Source: UBA4874 sp002399435
Lineage (GTDB): Bacteria > Bacillota > Clostridia > Caldicoprobacterales > DTU083
Assembly (NCBI GenBank): GCA_036823195.1
Contig: DAISGI010000061.1
Coordinates: forward strand, 1-10,745
Length of the DNA: 10,745 bases
Direction of reading: 5' to 3'
Shown here: positions 1 through 5,946 of the stretch, in pieces
How the letters are laid out: each line of letters opens with the position of its first letter
How positions within the stretch are numbered: position 1 is the stretch's first letter
The notes under the pieces: generated by a model
What the model was told of the DNA's origin: nothing
The model's input: the letters and a program-made list of their open reading frames with translations, nothing else
The model's database searches: none
Position numbers and translations under genes: made by a program

Positions 1-212
1 GGATTCATTGAATTTTCAAGGTTCATCGCTCTTTTCAAACTGCGAAGTTTGAGTACATAAGATGTTGAGCAGTGAGTAGGTTGATCGCTTTCATTTCTAT
101 CCTGATGGATGCCAGGCCTCGTTTATCCTATCGGAACTGCTGCACTTGGATAAGGGTGAGATTTATGGGGGGGGGAAAAAAAGAGCCATTGGGTTCGTAA
201 TAAAAATGTTCC
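1..212. other. Gene-free left edge with hairpin and G9A7 tract
   Basis: I see no credible coding region here. A 7-bp hairpin with a GCGA tetraloop lies at 35-52 (arms 35-41 and 46-52), without a following T-run on either strand, so it does not look like a normal intrinsic terminator. A second, weaker inverted repeat pairs 123-128 with 148-153. A homopolymer run of nine G (167-175) followed by seven A (176-182) lies about 30 bp before the gntR -35 box. The first 25 bases, read on the minus strand, resemble the 'CCTTGAAAA' motif common in Firmicutes rRNA leaders and spacers. That is only a resemblance and does not prove an adjacent rRNA operon. Confidence 0.5.
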
Positions 213-241
213 TTGCACTGGCTGTATGTTTGTATTATAAT
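213..241 (+). promoter_or_regulatory. Sigma-A promoter of the gntR operon
   Basis: The -35 box TTGCAC (213-218) and a consensus -10 TATAAT (236-241) are separated by exactly 17 bp. The start point should fall near 248, about 25 nt before the GntR start codon. The -10 box lies inside a long palindrome, which suggests direct repression by steric occlusion. Confidence 0.8.
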
Positions 242-256
242 GTATAATACAAACAT
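226..256. promoter_or_regulatory. Palindromic operator over the gntR -10 box
   Basis: A perfect inverted repeat has 14-bp arms (226-239 and 243-256) around a 3-bp centre. The half-site reads ATGTTTGTATTATA. It covers the -10 box and predicted start point, and ends two bases before the Shine-Dalgarno site. GntR proteins of the YtrA type are known to bind such promoter palindromes and repress their own operons. Autorepression by the adjacent gene product is the natural inference. Confidence 0.8.
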
Positions 257-271
257 TAGGAGGGTGTGCGC

Positions 272-664
272 GTGATCATACAAATAGATATGGCAGCTGA
301 TATTCCCATTTATCAGCAAATCCGAAATCAAATTGTTTTGGGGGTTGCCATGGGAAAAATGAAAGCCGGAGATCCGCTTCCCACTGTTCGTCAGCTTGCC
401 GGTGAAATTGGTGTCAATCCGATGACCGTTAACAAAGCGTATGGATTGCTGAAGGGAGAAGGGGTAATCATAATGGACCGAAGAAACGGTGCTCAAATCC
501 ATCGCCTTCCGATAGAAGGGGATGCCATGGATCTGGATTTTGACCAGAGAATGACGCTTTTGATTTCGGAAGCGCGGATAAAGGGTGCCTCAGGACAAGA
601 GTTGAAAGAACGCATAATTCAGCTGATTGACAGGATATATGAAATGAAGGAGGTTGTTTCATGA
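272..664 (+). CDS. GntR family transcriptional repressor, YtrA subfamily
   Basis: This 130-residue protein carries an N-terminal winged helix-turn-helix (about residues 10-75). The GntR signature is plain: IPIYQQIRNQIV, then LPTVRQLAGEIGVN (36-49) and the recognition helix PMTVNKAYGLL. The C-terminal effector part is only about 50 residues, which is typical of the YtrA subgroup, the smallest GntR class. I chose GTG at 272 because AGGAGGG (258-264) then sits at normal spacing; GTG at 266 is almost on top of it. The gene overlaps the next one by ATGA, so the two are translationally coupled. YtrA regulators usually control a neighbouring membrane protein or ABC transporter operon and respond to cell-envelope stress or an unknown ligand. 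The ligand here cannot be read from sequence. Autoregulation through the palindrome at 226-256 is likely. Confidence 0.92.
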   Translation: MIIQIDMAADIPIYQQIRNQIVLGVAMGKMKAGDPLPTVRQLAGEIGVNPMTVNKAYGLLKGEGVIIMDRRNGAQIHRLPIEGDAMDLDFDQRMTLLISEARIKGASGQELKERIIQLIDRIYEMKEVVS

Positions 665-2055
665 TTTTATTTTTACTTATTGTATTGTGGCTGGTGTTTG
701 GAGTCCTGGCAGCGTCGTCCCTGCTTTTCAGAGACTATCAGTATCATCAGGTGCTTGGTGTGACATTAAGCAAGGCACATTCCCGGCATCCGGAAATAAG
801 GGGAACGATCGCTTCTTTTACAAAAGCCTGCTATGCAGTCCTGATTATTTCTGTTGGATGCGGTTTTCTCCTTTTGATTCCGGTGGTCGGTCGCTTTGCT
901 GAATTTGTCATGTTTGCCCTGGTAGCACTGAATCTTTTTGCCAATTGGATCGTGATCGGACATTTTCAAAGCAGTCTGATACAAATCAAAGAGAAGAATA
1001 ACTGGGTTTATCAGAAGACCGGGAAGGAGAATATTATAACGGCAGACCTGGATGTCGCAAGGGGAACGGGATCGTCCAGTATTTCTTCTGTCTGGGTGTG
1101 GCTGTTTTTGCTGCTGAGCTTTTTGCCGACACTGTTTTTGCTTTTTCATCCCGAAGAAAGGGAGCTTTATCCGATTGGACTGAGTCTGATCGGTCCGCTT
1201 TGCCAGACTTTGATGGTTTTTTTGTATTATCAGATGAGAAGTCTGCACTCCCGGATGATAAATGGGAAGGCAGGGATCCATTCATCGCTGGCACGGCAGG
1301 AGGAGCGGATCAATAGCATAACCGCCACATTTTCTTCACTTGCGATGCTTGTATTCTGGCTTTTGTTTCATTTCTCCATGCTTTATGTAAAGAATGGCCT
1401 ATTTGTACTCGCTCCGGTGATTTTGCTGATTGCCGCTTTGCTGGGCATCGCACGATGGCAGCAAAGAAAGATGCGCAGTCTGGATGAGACATATTCTGAT
1501 GATTCGTCCAATGGGGAAGAATCCATACAGGAGCAGCAAAACAGCTGGAAGTGGGGTGTCTACCACAATCCCAATGATCCCCGTATCTTTGTTCCCAAGC
1601 GGATTGCGAGTATGGGATGGACGATCAATGCCGGGCGTCCGGCTGGAAAATTCCTCTATTTTGGTACAGGGATACTGATTCTGCTGATTATCGGGATTGT
1701 CGCCTTTGGCGGAGCTAAAGATTACCAGATTACTGTACAGGATAGGAGCCTCCATATTGATGCCGCAATGTATGACATGACGATAAAGAGGGATGAGATT
1801 GTTTCGATATCCATGACGGATCAGCTTCCGGATGGAACACGTACCAATGGATATGGCGGTGCAAATAAAAGCTTCGGGCATTTTGCACTCAAAGGATATG
1901 GGAAGTGTATGCTATATATTTACAACCACGTGAATCGGTATATCATCGTTCAGCTGAAAGGCAGGGATCCCGGTTATGTTATCCTGAATGACAAAACCCC
2001 GGAAAAGACGGAAGCTCTGCATCGGACAATCGACCGCTGGTTATCGGAGAAATAG
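661..2055 (+). CDS. Multi-pass membrane protein, DUF5808-like motif and C-terminal PH-like domain
   Basis: This 464-residue protein has a strong ribosome binding site (AAGGAGG, 647-653). Hydrophobic segments lie at about residues 2-23, 56-75, 80-100, 141-161, 170-190, 223-243, 246-264 and 331-350. An Asp/Glu/Ser-rich loop (about 275-293) precedes the segment WKWGVYHNPNDPRIFVPKR, then GWTIN. That pattern matches the short DUF5808 motif found in DUF1648-type membrane proteins. After the last membrane segment comes a roughly 110-residue beta-rich tail with IVSISM and GYGGANKSFGHF, resembling bacterial PH-like domains. No enzymatic motif is visible, so the molecular function is unknown. Pairing with a YtrA repressor suggests a regulated envelope or stress role. 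Domain names come from motif memory rather than a profile search. A weak, imperfect hairpin over the stop codon followed by TTTTT could be a poor terminator. Confidence 0.8.
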   Translation: MILFLLIVLWLVFGVLAASSLLFRDYQYHQVLGVTLSKAHSRHPEIRGTIASFTKACYAVLIISVGCGFLLLIPVVGRFAEFVMFALVALNLFANWIVIGHFQSSLIQIKEKNNWVYQKTGKENIITADLDVARGTGSSSISSVWVWLFLLLSFLPTLFLLFHPEERELYPIGLSLIGPLCQTLMVFLYYQMRSLHSRMINGKAGIHSSLARQEERINSITATFSSLAMLVFWLLFHFSMLYVKNGLFVLAPVILLIAALLGIARWQQRKMRSLDETYSDDSSNGEESIQEQQNSWKWGVYHNPNDPRIFVPKRIASMGWTINAGRPAGKFLYFGTGILILLIIGIVAFGGAKDYQITVQDRSLHIDAAMYDMTIKRDEIVSISMTDQLPDGTRTNGYGGANKSFGHFALKGYGKCMLYIYNHVNRYIIVQLKGRDPGYVILNDKTPEKTEALHRTIDRWLSEK

Positions 2056-2091
2056 CGATTTCCTTTTTACTCTTTCTTTCTCACTCTTTCC

Positions 2092-2119
2092 TTGACTTCC
2101 GGACCATATATGCTATAGT
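2092..2119 (+). promoter_or_regulatory. Promoter of the glutaminase-like gene
   Basis: The -35 box TTGACT (2092-2097) and the -10 box TATAGT (2114-2119) are 16 bp apart, with an extended TGC (2111-2113) directly before the -10. The predicted start point, near 2126, leaves a long leader of about 145 nt before the coding region. Confidence 0.7.
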
Positions 2120-2236
2120 TTTCAGTGTGGCAACTAGAGCAATGCTCTAAATTTGTCAATGGTTCACTGAAACACGAAACCTTCCTGATTTCAGTTGTCA
2201 TGGAAGGGAAACAGTGAAAAAGACAGTCGGGACAAC
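2120..2236 (+). promoter_or_regulatory. Structured leader with competing hairpins
   Basis: Three nested helices can form: 2120-2127 with 2165-2172 (8 bp), 2128-2133 with 2153-2158 (6 bp, one G-U), and 2135-2140 with 2144-2149 (6 bp, loop AAT). The downstream arm 2166-2172 can instead pair perfectly with 2189-2195 (7 bp). The overlapping segment 2163-2169 can pair with 2212-2218 (7 bp). A further 6-bp helix joins 2194-2199 with 2231-2236. These choices are mutually exclusive, as in attenuators or riboswitches. I recognise no known riboswitch or T-box consensus, and no helix is followed by a U-run. If the transcript starts near 2126, the first arm is only partly transcribed, and the palindromic parts could instead be DNA operators. 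Confidence 0.4.
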
Positions 2237-2271
2237 AAAAGCAGAACAATGGAACAAGGAGAGTGGAAAAC

Positions 2272-4377
2272 TTGAGCAAAGCATTTCGTATTCCCGCAGT
2301 ACCGCTGATTACCTGTGACCCCTATTTTTCAATATGGTCCTTTGCGGATCATTTGTATGATGAGGATACCCGTCATTGGACAGGGCACAGAAAAGCCATG
2401 AGGGGGTTCCTCCGGATTGACGGCAGAACTTATCGTTTTATGGGATCCGGTGACGGGGAAACCGTAAAACAGAAATCGGTTGAAATTACCCCTGTTTCTT
2501 CGATCTATACCTTTGAAGCCGGAGGGATGGAGCTGATGGTAAAGTTCATCACTCCGCTTCTGTTGAACGATTTGGAACTTACCTCCAGGCCCTGTACCTA
2601 TGCTTCCATATCCTTATGTTCCGTGGATGGAAGAACACATCAGGCATCCCTTTTGTGGGAAGTCGACGCAGAACTCTGTTATCATACAGACAAGGACGAA
2701 ACGACAGGAATGCAGGATAACCCCGGAAGCGGATGCGGGAAGGAACTTTCGAAAGAACCTGCTGTCTGCGGAGGGATGCACTATATGAAAGGATTCGAGG
2801 CAGCCTGGATGGGCCGCACCCGGCAGGGCATCCTCTGTCACAGTGGAGATGATATTACCATTGATTGGGGCTATGCCTATCTGGCTGTTCCGGTTCAGGA
2901 AGGAAGCCGGGTATTTTACACCCATGACGGAGATCCCGAAGGGAAGTCTGAGGGAACGGGAACAAGCCGCCCTGCCATTTCAGCCAGTCTGTCCTTTGGA
3001 GAGGTGGGTACGGAAAAGGCAAACCGTCTGATTACCATGGCTTACGATGATGTGGCTTCCATTATGTATTTTGGACATCCTCTGAGAGGCTATTGGGCAA
3101 AAGATGGGAAAAGCATAATGGAAGCATTGGGGGACAGCATCCGCTCTTTTGACGATATTGTACAGAAATGTGATACATTGGATAAGAATCTGATGTCTGC
3201 TGCCAGAAAACTTGGCGGGGAGGAATATGTCTCCATCGTATCTCTGGCTTACCGGCAGAGCATTGCAGCACACAAGCTTGTTGCGGGGCCGGAGGGAGAA
3301 GTGCTGTTTCTGTCCAAGGAATGCTTCTCCAATGGCTGCATTGGTACCGTGGATGTCAGCTATCCTTCCGTTCCCCTGTTTTTGCTCTACAATACCGAGC
3401 TGGTAAAGGGAATGCTTCGGCCAATCTTCCGTTTTGCGGGAATGCCGGTATGGGAATATGATTTTGCCCCGCATGATGTGGGCAGGTATCCTTATGCCAA
3501 CGGGCAGGTATACGGTCTTTCCGATACAGCAGGGAAGGATGGAAGGAAACAGTGGAGAGCCGGGGACGGGGAAGTCTACCCGCCCTATTGGATATACCCC
3601 GGAGAATCCAGGATTTATTCCCTGAAGCAGCAGATGCCGGTGGAGGAATGCGCCAATATGCTGATTATGACAGCGGCAGCTGCCATTGTGGATGGAGATG
3701 CAGCCTTTGCGCAGGAGCATTCCGATTTGCTTCAGAAATGGGTGCAGTATCTGGTCAAATATGGGCAGGATCCGGGCGAGCAGCTTTGTACGGATGATTT
3801 TGCGGGACACCTTGCACACAATGTCAATCTGTCTGCAAAGGCAATTATGGGAGTGGCATCCTGGTCCATTTTGTGCCGCATGATGGGCAGGAAGGAAGAA
3901 GCGGAACAGTTTATGCAGCGCGCCGGAGAAATGGCCCATACCTGGGAGACCTCCGCTGTGGAAGGAGACCATACCCTTCTGGCCTTTGACAGGAAAGACA
4001 GCTGGAGCATGAAATACAATCTTGTGTGGGATATCCTGTTTGGCACTGAACTGTTTGACAAAGCCATAATGGAAAACGAGATTCAATGGTATCGTAAAAA
4101 GAAGAACCGATATGGCCTGCCGCTTGATTCCAGAATGAGTGACAGCAAAACAGACTGGACTTTGTGGTGTGCCGCCATGGCGGACTCGGAAGAGGACCTG
4201 AAGGAGCTGATCCGGCCTGTTTATTTGTTCCTGCAGGAAAGCAGGAGCCGTGTTCCGTTTTCGGACTGGTATGATACGGAGTCAGGAGATGCCAGGAATT
4301 TTCGGAATCGGACGGTGCAGGGAGGCCTGTTTATGCCCTTGCTGCGTCAATCCGGAAGATGTTCCATCCATTCATGA
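2272..4377 (+). CDS. Glutaminase-like protein (DUF4964/DUF5127/DUF4965/DUF1793)
   Basis: This 701-residue protein matches the family named after fungal secreted glutaminase GtaA. The order seen is an N-terminal DUF4964 segment (about 1-60: PLITCDPYFSIWS, then DTRHWTG), a beta-rich DUF5127 part (about 75-290), DUF4965 (about 300-470: SLAYRQSIAAHKL, DFAPHDVGRYPYANGQVYG) and DUF1793 (about 470-690: CTDDFAGHLAHNVNLSAKA, ending with FRNRTVQGGLF). The latter parts form an alpha/alpha barrel like those of six-hairpin glycosidases. There is no signal peptide, so it should be cytoplasmic, unlike the secreted Bacteroides and fungal relatives. The start is taken as TTG at 2272, because AAGGAG (2256-2261) is only 1 nt from the in-frame GTG at 2263. 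True substrate is uncertain: bacterial members are annotated as glutaminases by homology, and the fold equally fits a carbohydrate enzyme. It is transcribed alone. Confidence 0.85.
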   Translation: MSKAFRIPAVPLITCDPYFSIWSFADHLYDEDTRHWTGHRKAMRGFLRIDGRTYRFMGSGDGETVKQKSVEITPVSSIYTFEAGGMELMVKFITPLLLNDLELTSRPCTYASISLCSVDGRTHQASLLWEVDAELCYHTDKDETTGMQDNPGSGCGKELSKEPAVCGGMHYMKGFEAAWMGRTRQGILCHSGDDITIDWGYAYLAVPVQEGSRVFYTHDGDPEGKSEGTGTSRPAISASLSFGEVGTEKANRLITMAYDDVASIMYFGHPLRGYWAKDGKSIMEALGDSIRSFDDIVQKCDTLDKNLMSAARKLGGEEYVSIVSLAYRQSIAAHKLVAGPEGEVLFLSKECFSNGCIGTVDVSYPSVPLFLLYNTELVKGMLRPIFRFAGMPVWEYDFAPHDVGRYPYANGQVYGLSDTAGKDGRKQWRAGDGEVYPPYWIYPGESRIYSLKQQMPVEECANMLIMTAAAAIVDGDAAFAQEHSDLLQKWVQYLVKYGQDPGEQLCTDDFAGHLAHNVNLSAKAIMGVASWSILCRMMGRKEEAEQFMQRAGEMAHTWETSAVEGDHTLLAFDRKDSWSMKYNLVWDILFGTELFDKAIMENEIQWYRKKKNRYGLPLDSRMSDSKTDWTLWCAAMADSEEDLKELIRPVYLFLQESRSRVPFSDWYDTESGDARNFRNRTVQGGLFMPLLRQSGRCSIHS

Positions 4378-4415
4378 ATTTCCATATGTCGATAGCCTAA
4401 AATGCAGATTCCTCC

Positions 4416-4440
4416 TGGCGGCGTGAAAAATGCGCCGCCA
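4416..4440 (+). terminator. GC-rich hairpin after the glutaminase-like gene
   Basis: A perfect 8-bp stem (4416-4423 with 4433-4440, core GGCGGCG/CGCCGCC) closes an A-rich loop about 38 nt after the stop codon. The following TTGTTAT is only a modest U-tract, so termination may be partial. Position between convergent genes supports the call. Confidence 0.55.
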
Positions 4441-4540
4441 TTGTTATGCCAAAAATAATTTTGAATTGGATCCGGCACTTTGACCTGTCCACTGTATGAA
4501 TGGTGAAGAGAGAGCAAAGTGTATAGCGACAGGATAAATA

Positions 4541-4574
4541 CAAAGCCTCGCGGGAGTACTCCCGTGAGGCTTTG
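4541..4574 (-). terminator. Intrinsic terminator of the sir2 gene
   Basis: A long palindrome with 17-bp arms (4541-4557 and 4558-4574, one G-U) lies 13 nt beyond the sir2 stop codon. Read on the minus strand, the stem ending GAGGCTTTG runs into the T-rich stretch TATTTAT. On the plus strand no T-run follows, so it serves mainly the minus-strand gene. Confidence 0.8.
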
Positions 4575-4587
4575 AGCAAGCAGGATA

Positions 4588-5313
4588 TCAGTAGACAGCT
4601 TCCTGCATCACTTTGCCGATACTGTCCTGAATAATGAGATCCGCTTTTTTATCATAAGGGGTGGGGGATTTGTTGATCAGTATCAGTTTATTGCCCCTGT
4701 AGTACTCAATCAAAGTAGCCGCGGGATAAACTGCCAGGGAAGTCCCCCCTACGATCAATACATCGGCATTGTGAATATAACGGATGGAACGGACCAGAGT
4801 ATCCTCATTCAGCATTTCGTCATAGAGAACGACATCAGGCTTCACGATCCCCCCGCATTTGCTGCATTTTGGTATGCCTGTGCTGTTTACCACATAGTCC
4901 AGATCATAGCTTTGTCCGCATTTCATGCAATAATTCCGATGGATGGACCCATGGAGCTCCAGGACATTTTTGCTTCCTGCCATTTGATGAAGCCCGTCAA
5001 TGTTCTGTGTTATGACCGCTTTCAGCTTTCCTTCCTGCTCCAGCTTTGCCAGTGCAAGATGAGCTGGATTTGGTCTGGCATCCTTATAAATCATCTGATT
5101 TCTGTAAAAATCAAAAAACTCTGCGGTGTGCTTTGTAAAAAAGCCGTGACTCAACATGACTTCAGGAGAGTTTCCGTATTTCGTTTTTGTCCGGTAGATA
5201 CCGTTTTTGCTTCGGAAGTCCGGTACTCCACTTTCTGTGGAAACCCCTGCGCCACCAAAAAACACAATGTTGTCACTTTGGGCAATGATTGAACTTAATT
5301 TTTGAACTTCCAT
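4588..5313 (-). CDS. cobB: Sir2 family NAD-dependent protein deacylase
   Basis: This 241-residue sirtuin removes acyl groups from lysine using NAD+, giving nicotinamide and O-acetyl-ADP-ribose. All hallmarks are present: the NAD-binding GGAGVSTESGVPDFRS (20-35), TQNIDGLH (102-109), catalytic His121 in ELHGS, the zinc site Cys129, Cys132, Cys150 and Cys153, and GTSLAVYPAA near the C-terminus. Length fits the bacterial family. I start at the ATG whose first base is 5313, because AAAGGAAG (5323-5330) lies 9 nt upstream. The frame stays open to 5388, but those 25 extra residues have no ribosome site. The gene is monocistronic, convergent with the glutaminase-like gene and divergent from folT, with its own promoter and terminator. 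Substrates cannot be deduced; acetyl-CoA synthetase is the classical one in other bacteria. Confidence 0.96.
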   Translation of the reverse strand: MEVQKLSSIIAQSDNIVFFGGAGVSTESGVPDFRSKNGIYRTKTKYGNSPEVMLSHGFFTKHTAEFFDFYRNQMIYKDARPNPAHLALAKLEQEGKLKAVITQNIDGLHQMAGSKNVLELHGSIHRNYCMKCGQSYDLDYVVNSTGIPKCSKCGGIVKPDVVLYDEMLNEDTLVRSIRYIHNADVLIVGGTSLAVYPAATLIEYYRGNKLILINKSPTPYDKKADLIIQDSIGKVMQEAVY

Positions 5314-5398
5314 GCCATTACGCTTCCTTTCCTGAATCTTCGCTATATGAGTGTTTCTATTCCATGTCGTAATTTCATGTCCCGGCACGTTTCACTTC

Positions 5399-5427
5399 AT
5401 TATATCATGTATCCCTTTTTCTGTCTT
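5399..5427 (-). promoter_or_regulatory. Promoter of sir2
   Basis: On the minus strand, AAGACA (5427-5422) and a consensus TATAAT (5404-5399) are 17 bp apart. An extended TGA lies directly upstream of the -10, which would compensate for the weak -35. The predicted leader is about 80 nt. Confidence 0.65.
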
Positions 5428-5603
5428 GTTTCTCAAATTTCGCAATTGCTGAACAAGAGTTCATGGAATGGATGGCGTAAATAAAAACAGGATATCGGAT
5501 GATTGTCTATTTGCGATTTTGGCGATTTCATTACACTTTTTGATGAGGACACAACAGAACTGATTGTCGTCACTGATGCAGTGGAAAGCTCAGGTTCCGG
5601 GGA
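5428..5603. other. Spacer between divergent sir2 and folT promoters
   Basis: No established gene is visible in this stretch. On the plus strand an open frame of 34 codons runs from TTG at 5503 to TGA at 5605-5607, just overlapping the folT -35 box. Its product would be acidic (including DFGDFITLFDEDTTELIV) and looks more protein-like than random sequence. It has only a poor ribosome site (AGGA at 5489-5492) and no ATG. It could be a small protein, a gene remnant or chance. Confidence 0.35.
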
Positions 5604-5632
5604 TTGACAACAATGATGGGGTTTGCTATGAT
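5604..5632 (+). promoter_or_regulatory. Promoter of the folT riboswitch transcript
   Basis: A consensus -35 TTGACA (5604-5609) and -10 TATGAT (5627-5632) are 17 bp apart, with extended TGC (5624-5626). The expected start near 5639 lies about 25 nt before the riboswitch aptamer. This is among the strongest promoters in the window. Confidence 0.85.
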
Positions 5633-5663
5633 AAGCAAGTAACAAGTTTTGCGTAAAACCAGA

Positions 5664-5778
5664 AGCAGAGTAGGATCTTGTGCGTTGATCACACGATTGC
5701 AGTGCCTTCTGAACGGGGAGTTGTCAGAGGGACGAAAAGCCGGATTGGCTTGCGGTACAAGGTTCGCATCCCGCTGCT
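5664..5778 (+). promoter_or_regulatory. THF riboswitch aptamer (class I, folT motif)
   Basis: The segment keeps the order and core of the tetrahydrofolate aptamer: GAGTAGG near the 5' end, then GCGTT (5682-5686), GGGGAGTTGTC, ACGAA (5732-5736), GCGGT (5752-5756) and GTTCGCATCCCGCTGC at the 3' end. Stem P1 pairs AGCAG (5664-5668) with CTGCT (5774-5778). P2 pairs 5674-5681 with 5757-5764, and a hairpin joins 5737-5741 with 5747-5751. The downstream gene, a folate-transporter subunit, is the known target of this class. The stretch between P2 and P3 seems longer than in the best-known examples. Ligand-stabilised P1 should switch folT off through the adjoining helices. Confidence 0.88.
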
Positions 5779-5821
5779 ACATAATAAGGAGAAGTATACT
5801 CAGTGCCTCTTGTTATGTAGC
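5776..5821 (+). promoter_or_regulatory. Antiterminator helix of the THF riboswitch
   Basis: A 14-bp helix pairs 5776-5789 with 5808-5821; the outer nine pairs (GCTACATAA with TTATGTAGC) are perfect and two inner pairs are G-U. It uses the last three bases of P1 (5776-5778) and the 5' arm of the terminator (5808-5817). It therefore excludes both, exactly as an expression platform should. Confidence 0.8.
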
Positions 5822-5847
5822 CGTACTGCATAACAGGAGGTGCTTTT
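5803..5847 (+). terminator. Riboswitch-controlled terminator ahead of folT
   Basis: A continuous 15-bp stem (5803-5817 with 5829-5843, three G-U pairs) closes an 11-nt loop and is followed by TTTT (5844-5847). It competes with the antiterminator through 5808-5817. When THF holds P1 together this hairpin should form and stop transcription before folT. The U-run is short, so termination may be incomplete. Confidence 0.8.
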
Positions 5848-5890
5848 ATGATATCGACCTAGCATATCCGTTTAACGTTGTTTCGTTTTT

Positions 5891-5910
5891 TAAGACACGA
5901 TTGTGTCTTA
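5891..5910 (+). other. Perfect hairpin between riboswitch and folT
   Basis: TAAGACAC (5891-5898) and GTGTCTTA (5903-5910) form a perfect 8-bp stem with a GATT loop, about 19 nt before the folT ribosome site. No U-run follows. Possible roles are RNA stabilisation or a protein-binding site; none can be shown from sequence. Confidence 0.5.
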
Positions 5911-5946
5911 TCCGGTGATTTCATCGCGAAAGGGGCGGTTCGTTAA

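Noticed and set aside
128..502. Minus-strand open frame of 124 codons over the gntR promoter
   Set aside because: It crosses the G9A7 tract and the operator and overlaps gntR antisense; the homopolymer reads as a proline and phenylalanine run. No family resemblance.
2120..2262. T-box or other known riboswitch in the glutaminase-like leader
   Set aside because: No T-box sequence, no terminator U-run and no known aptamer consensus could be found; kept only as an unexplained structured leader.
2214..2318. Plus-strand frame of 34 codons from GTG 2214 overlapping the glutaminase-like start
   Set aside because: The ribosome site is weak, and the frame overlaps the real gene by almost half its length with no protein-like pattern.
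2980..4086. Long open frame of 368 codons on the minus strand
   Set aside because: It lies wholly antisense to the glutaminase-like gene, has no ribosome site, and its product is rich in His, Cys and Pro without a recognisable domain. It is a shadow of the plus-strand codon usage.
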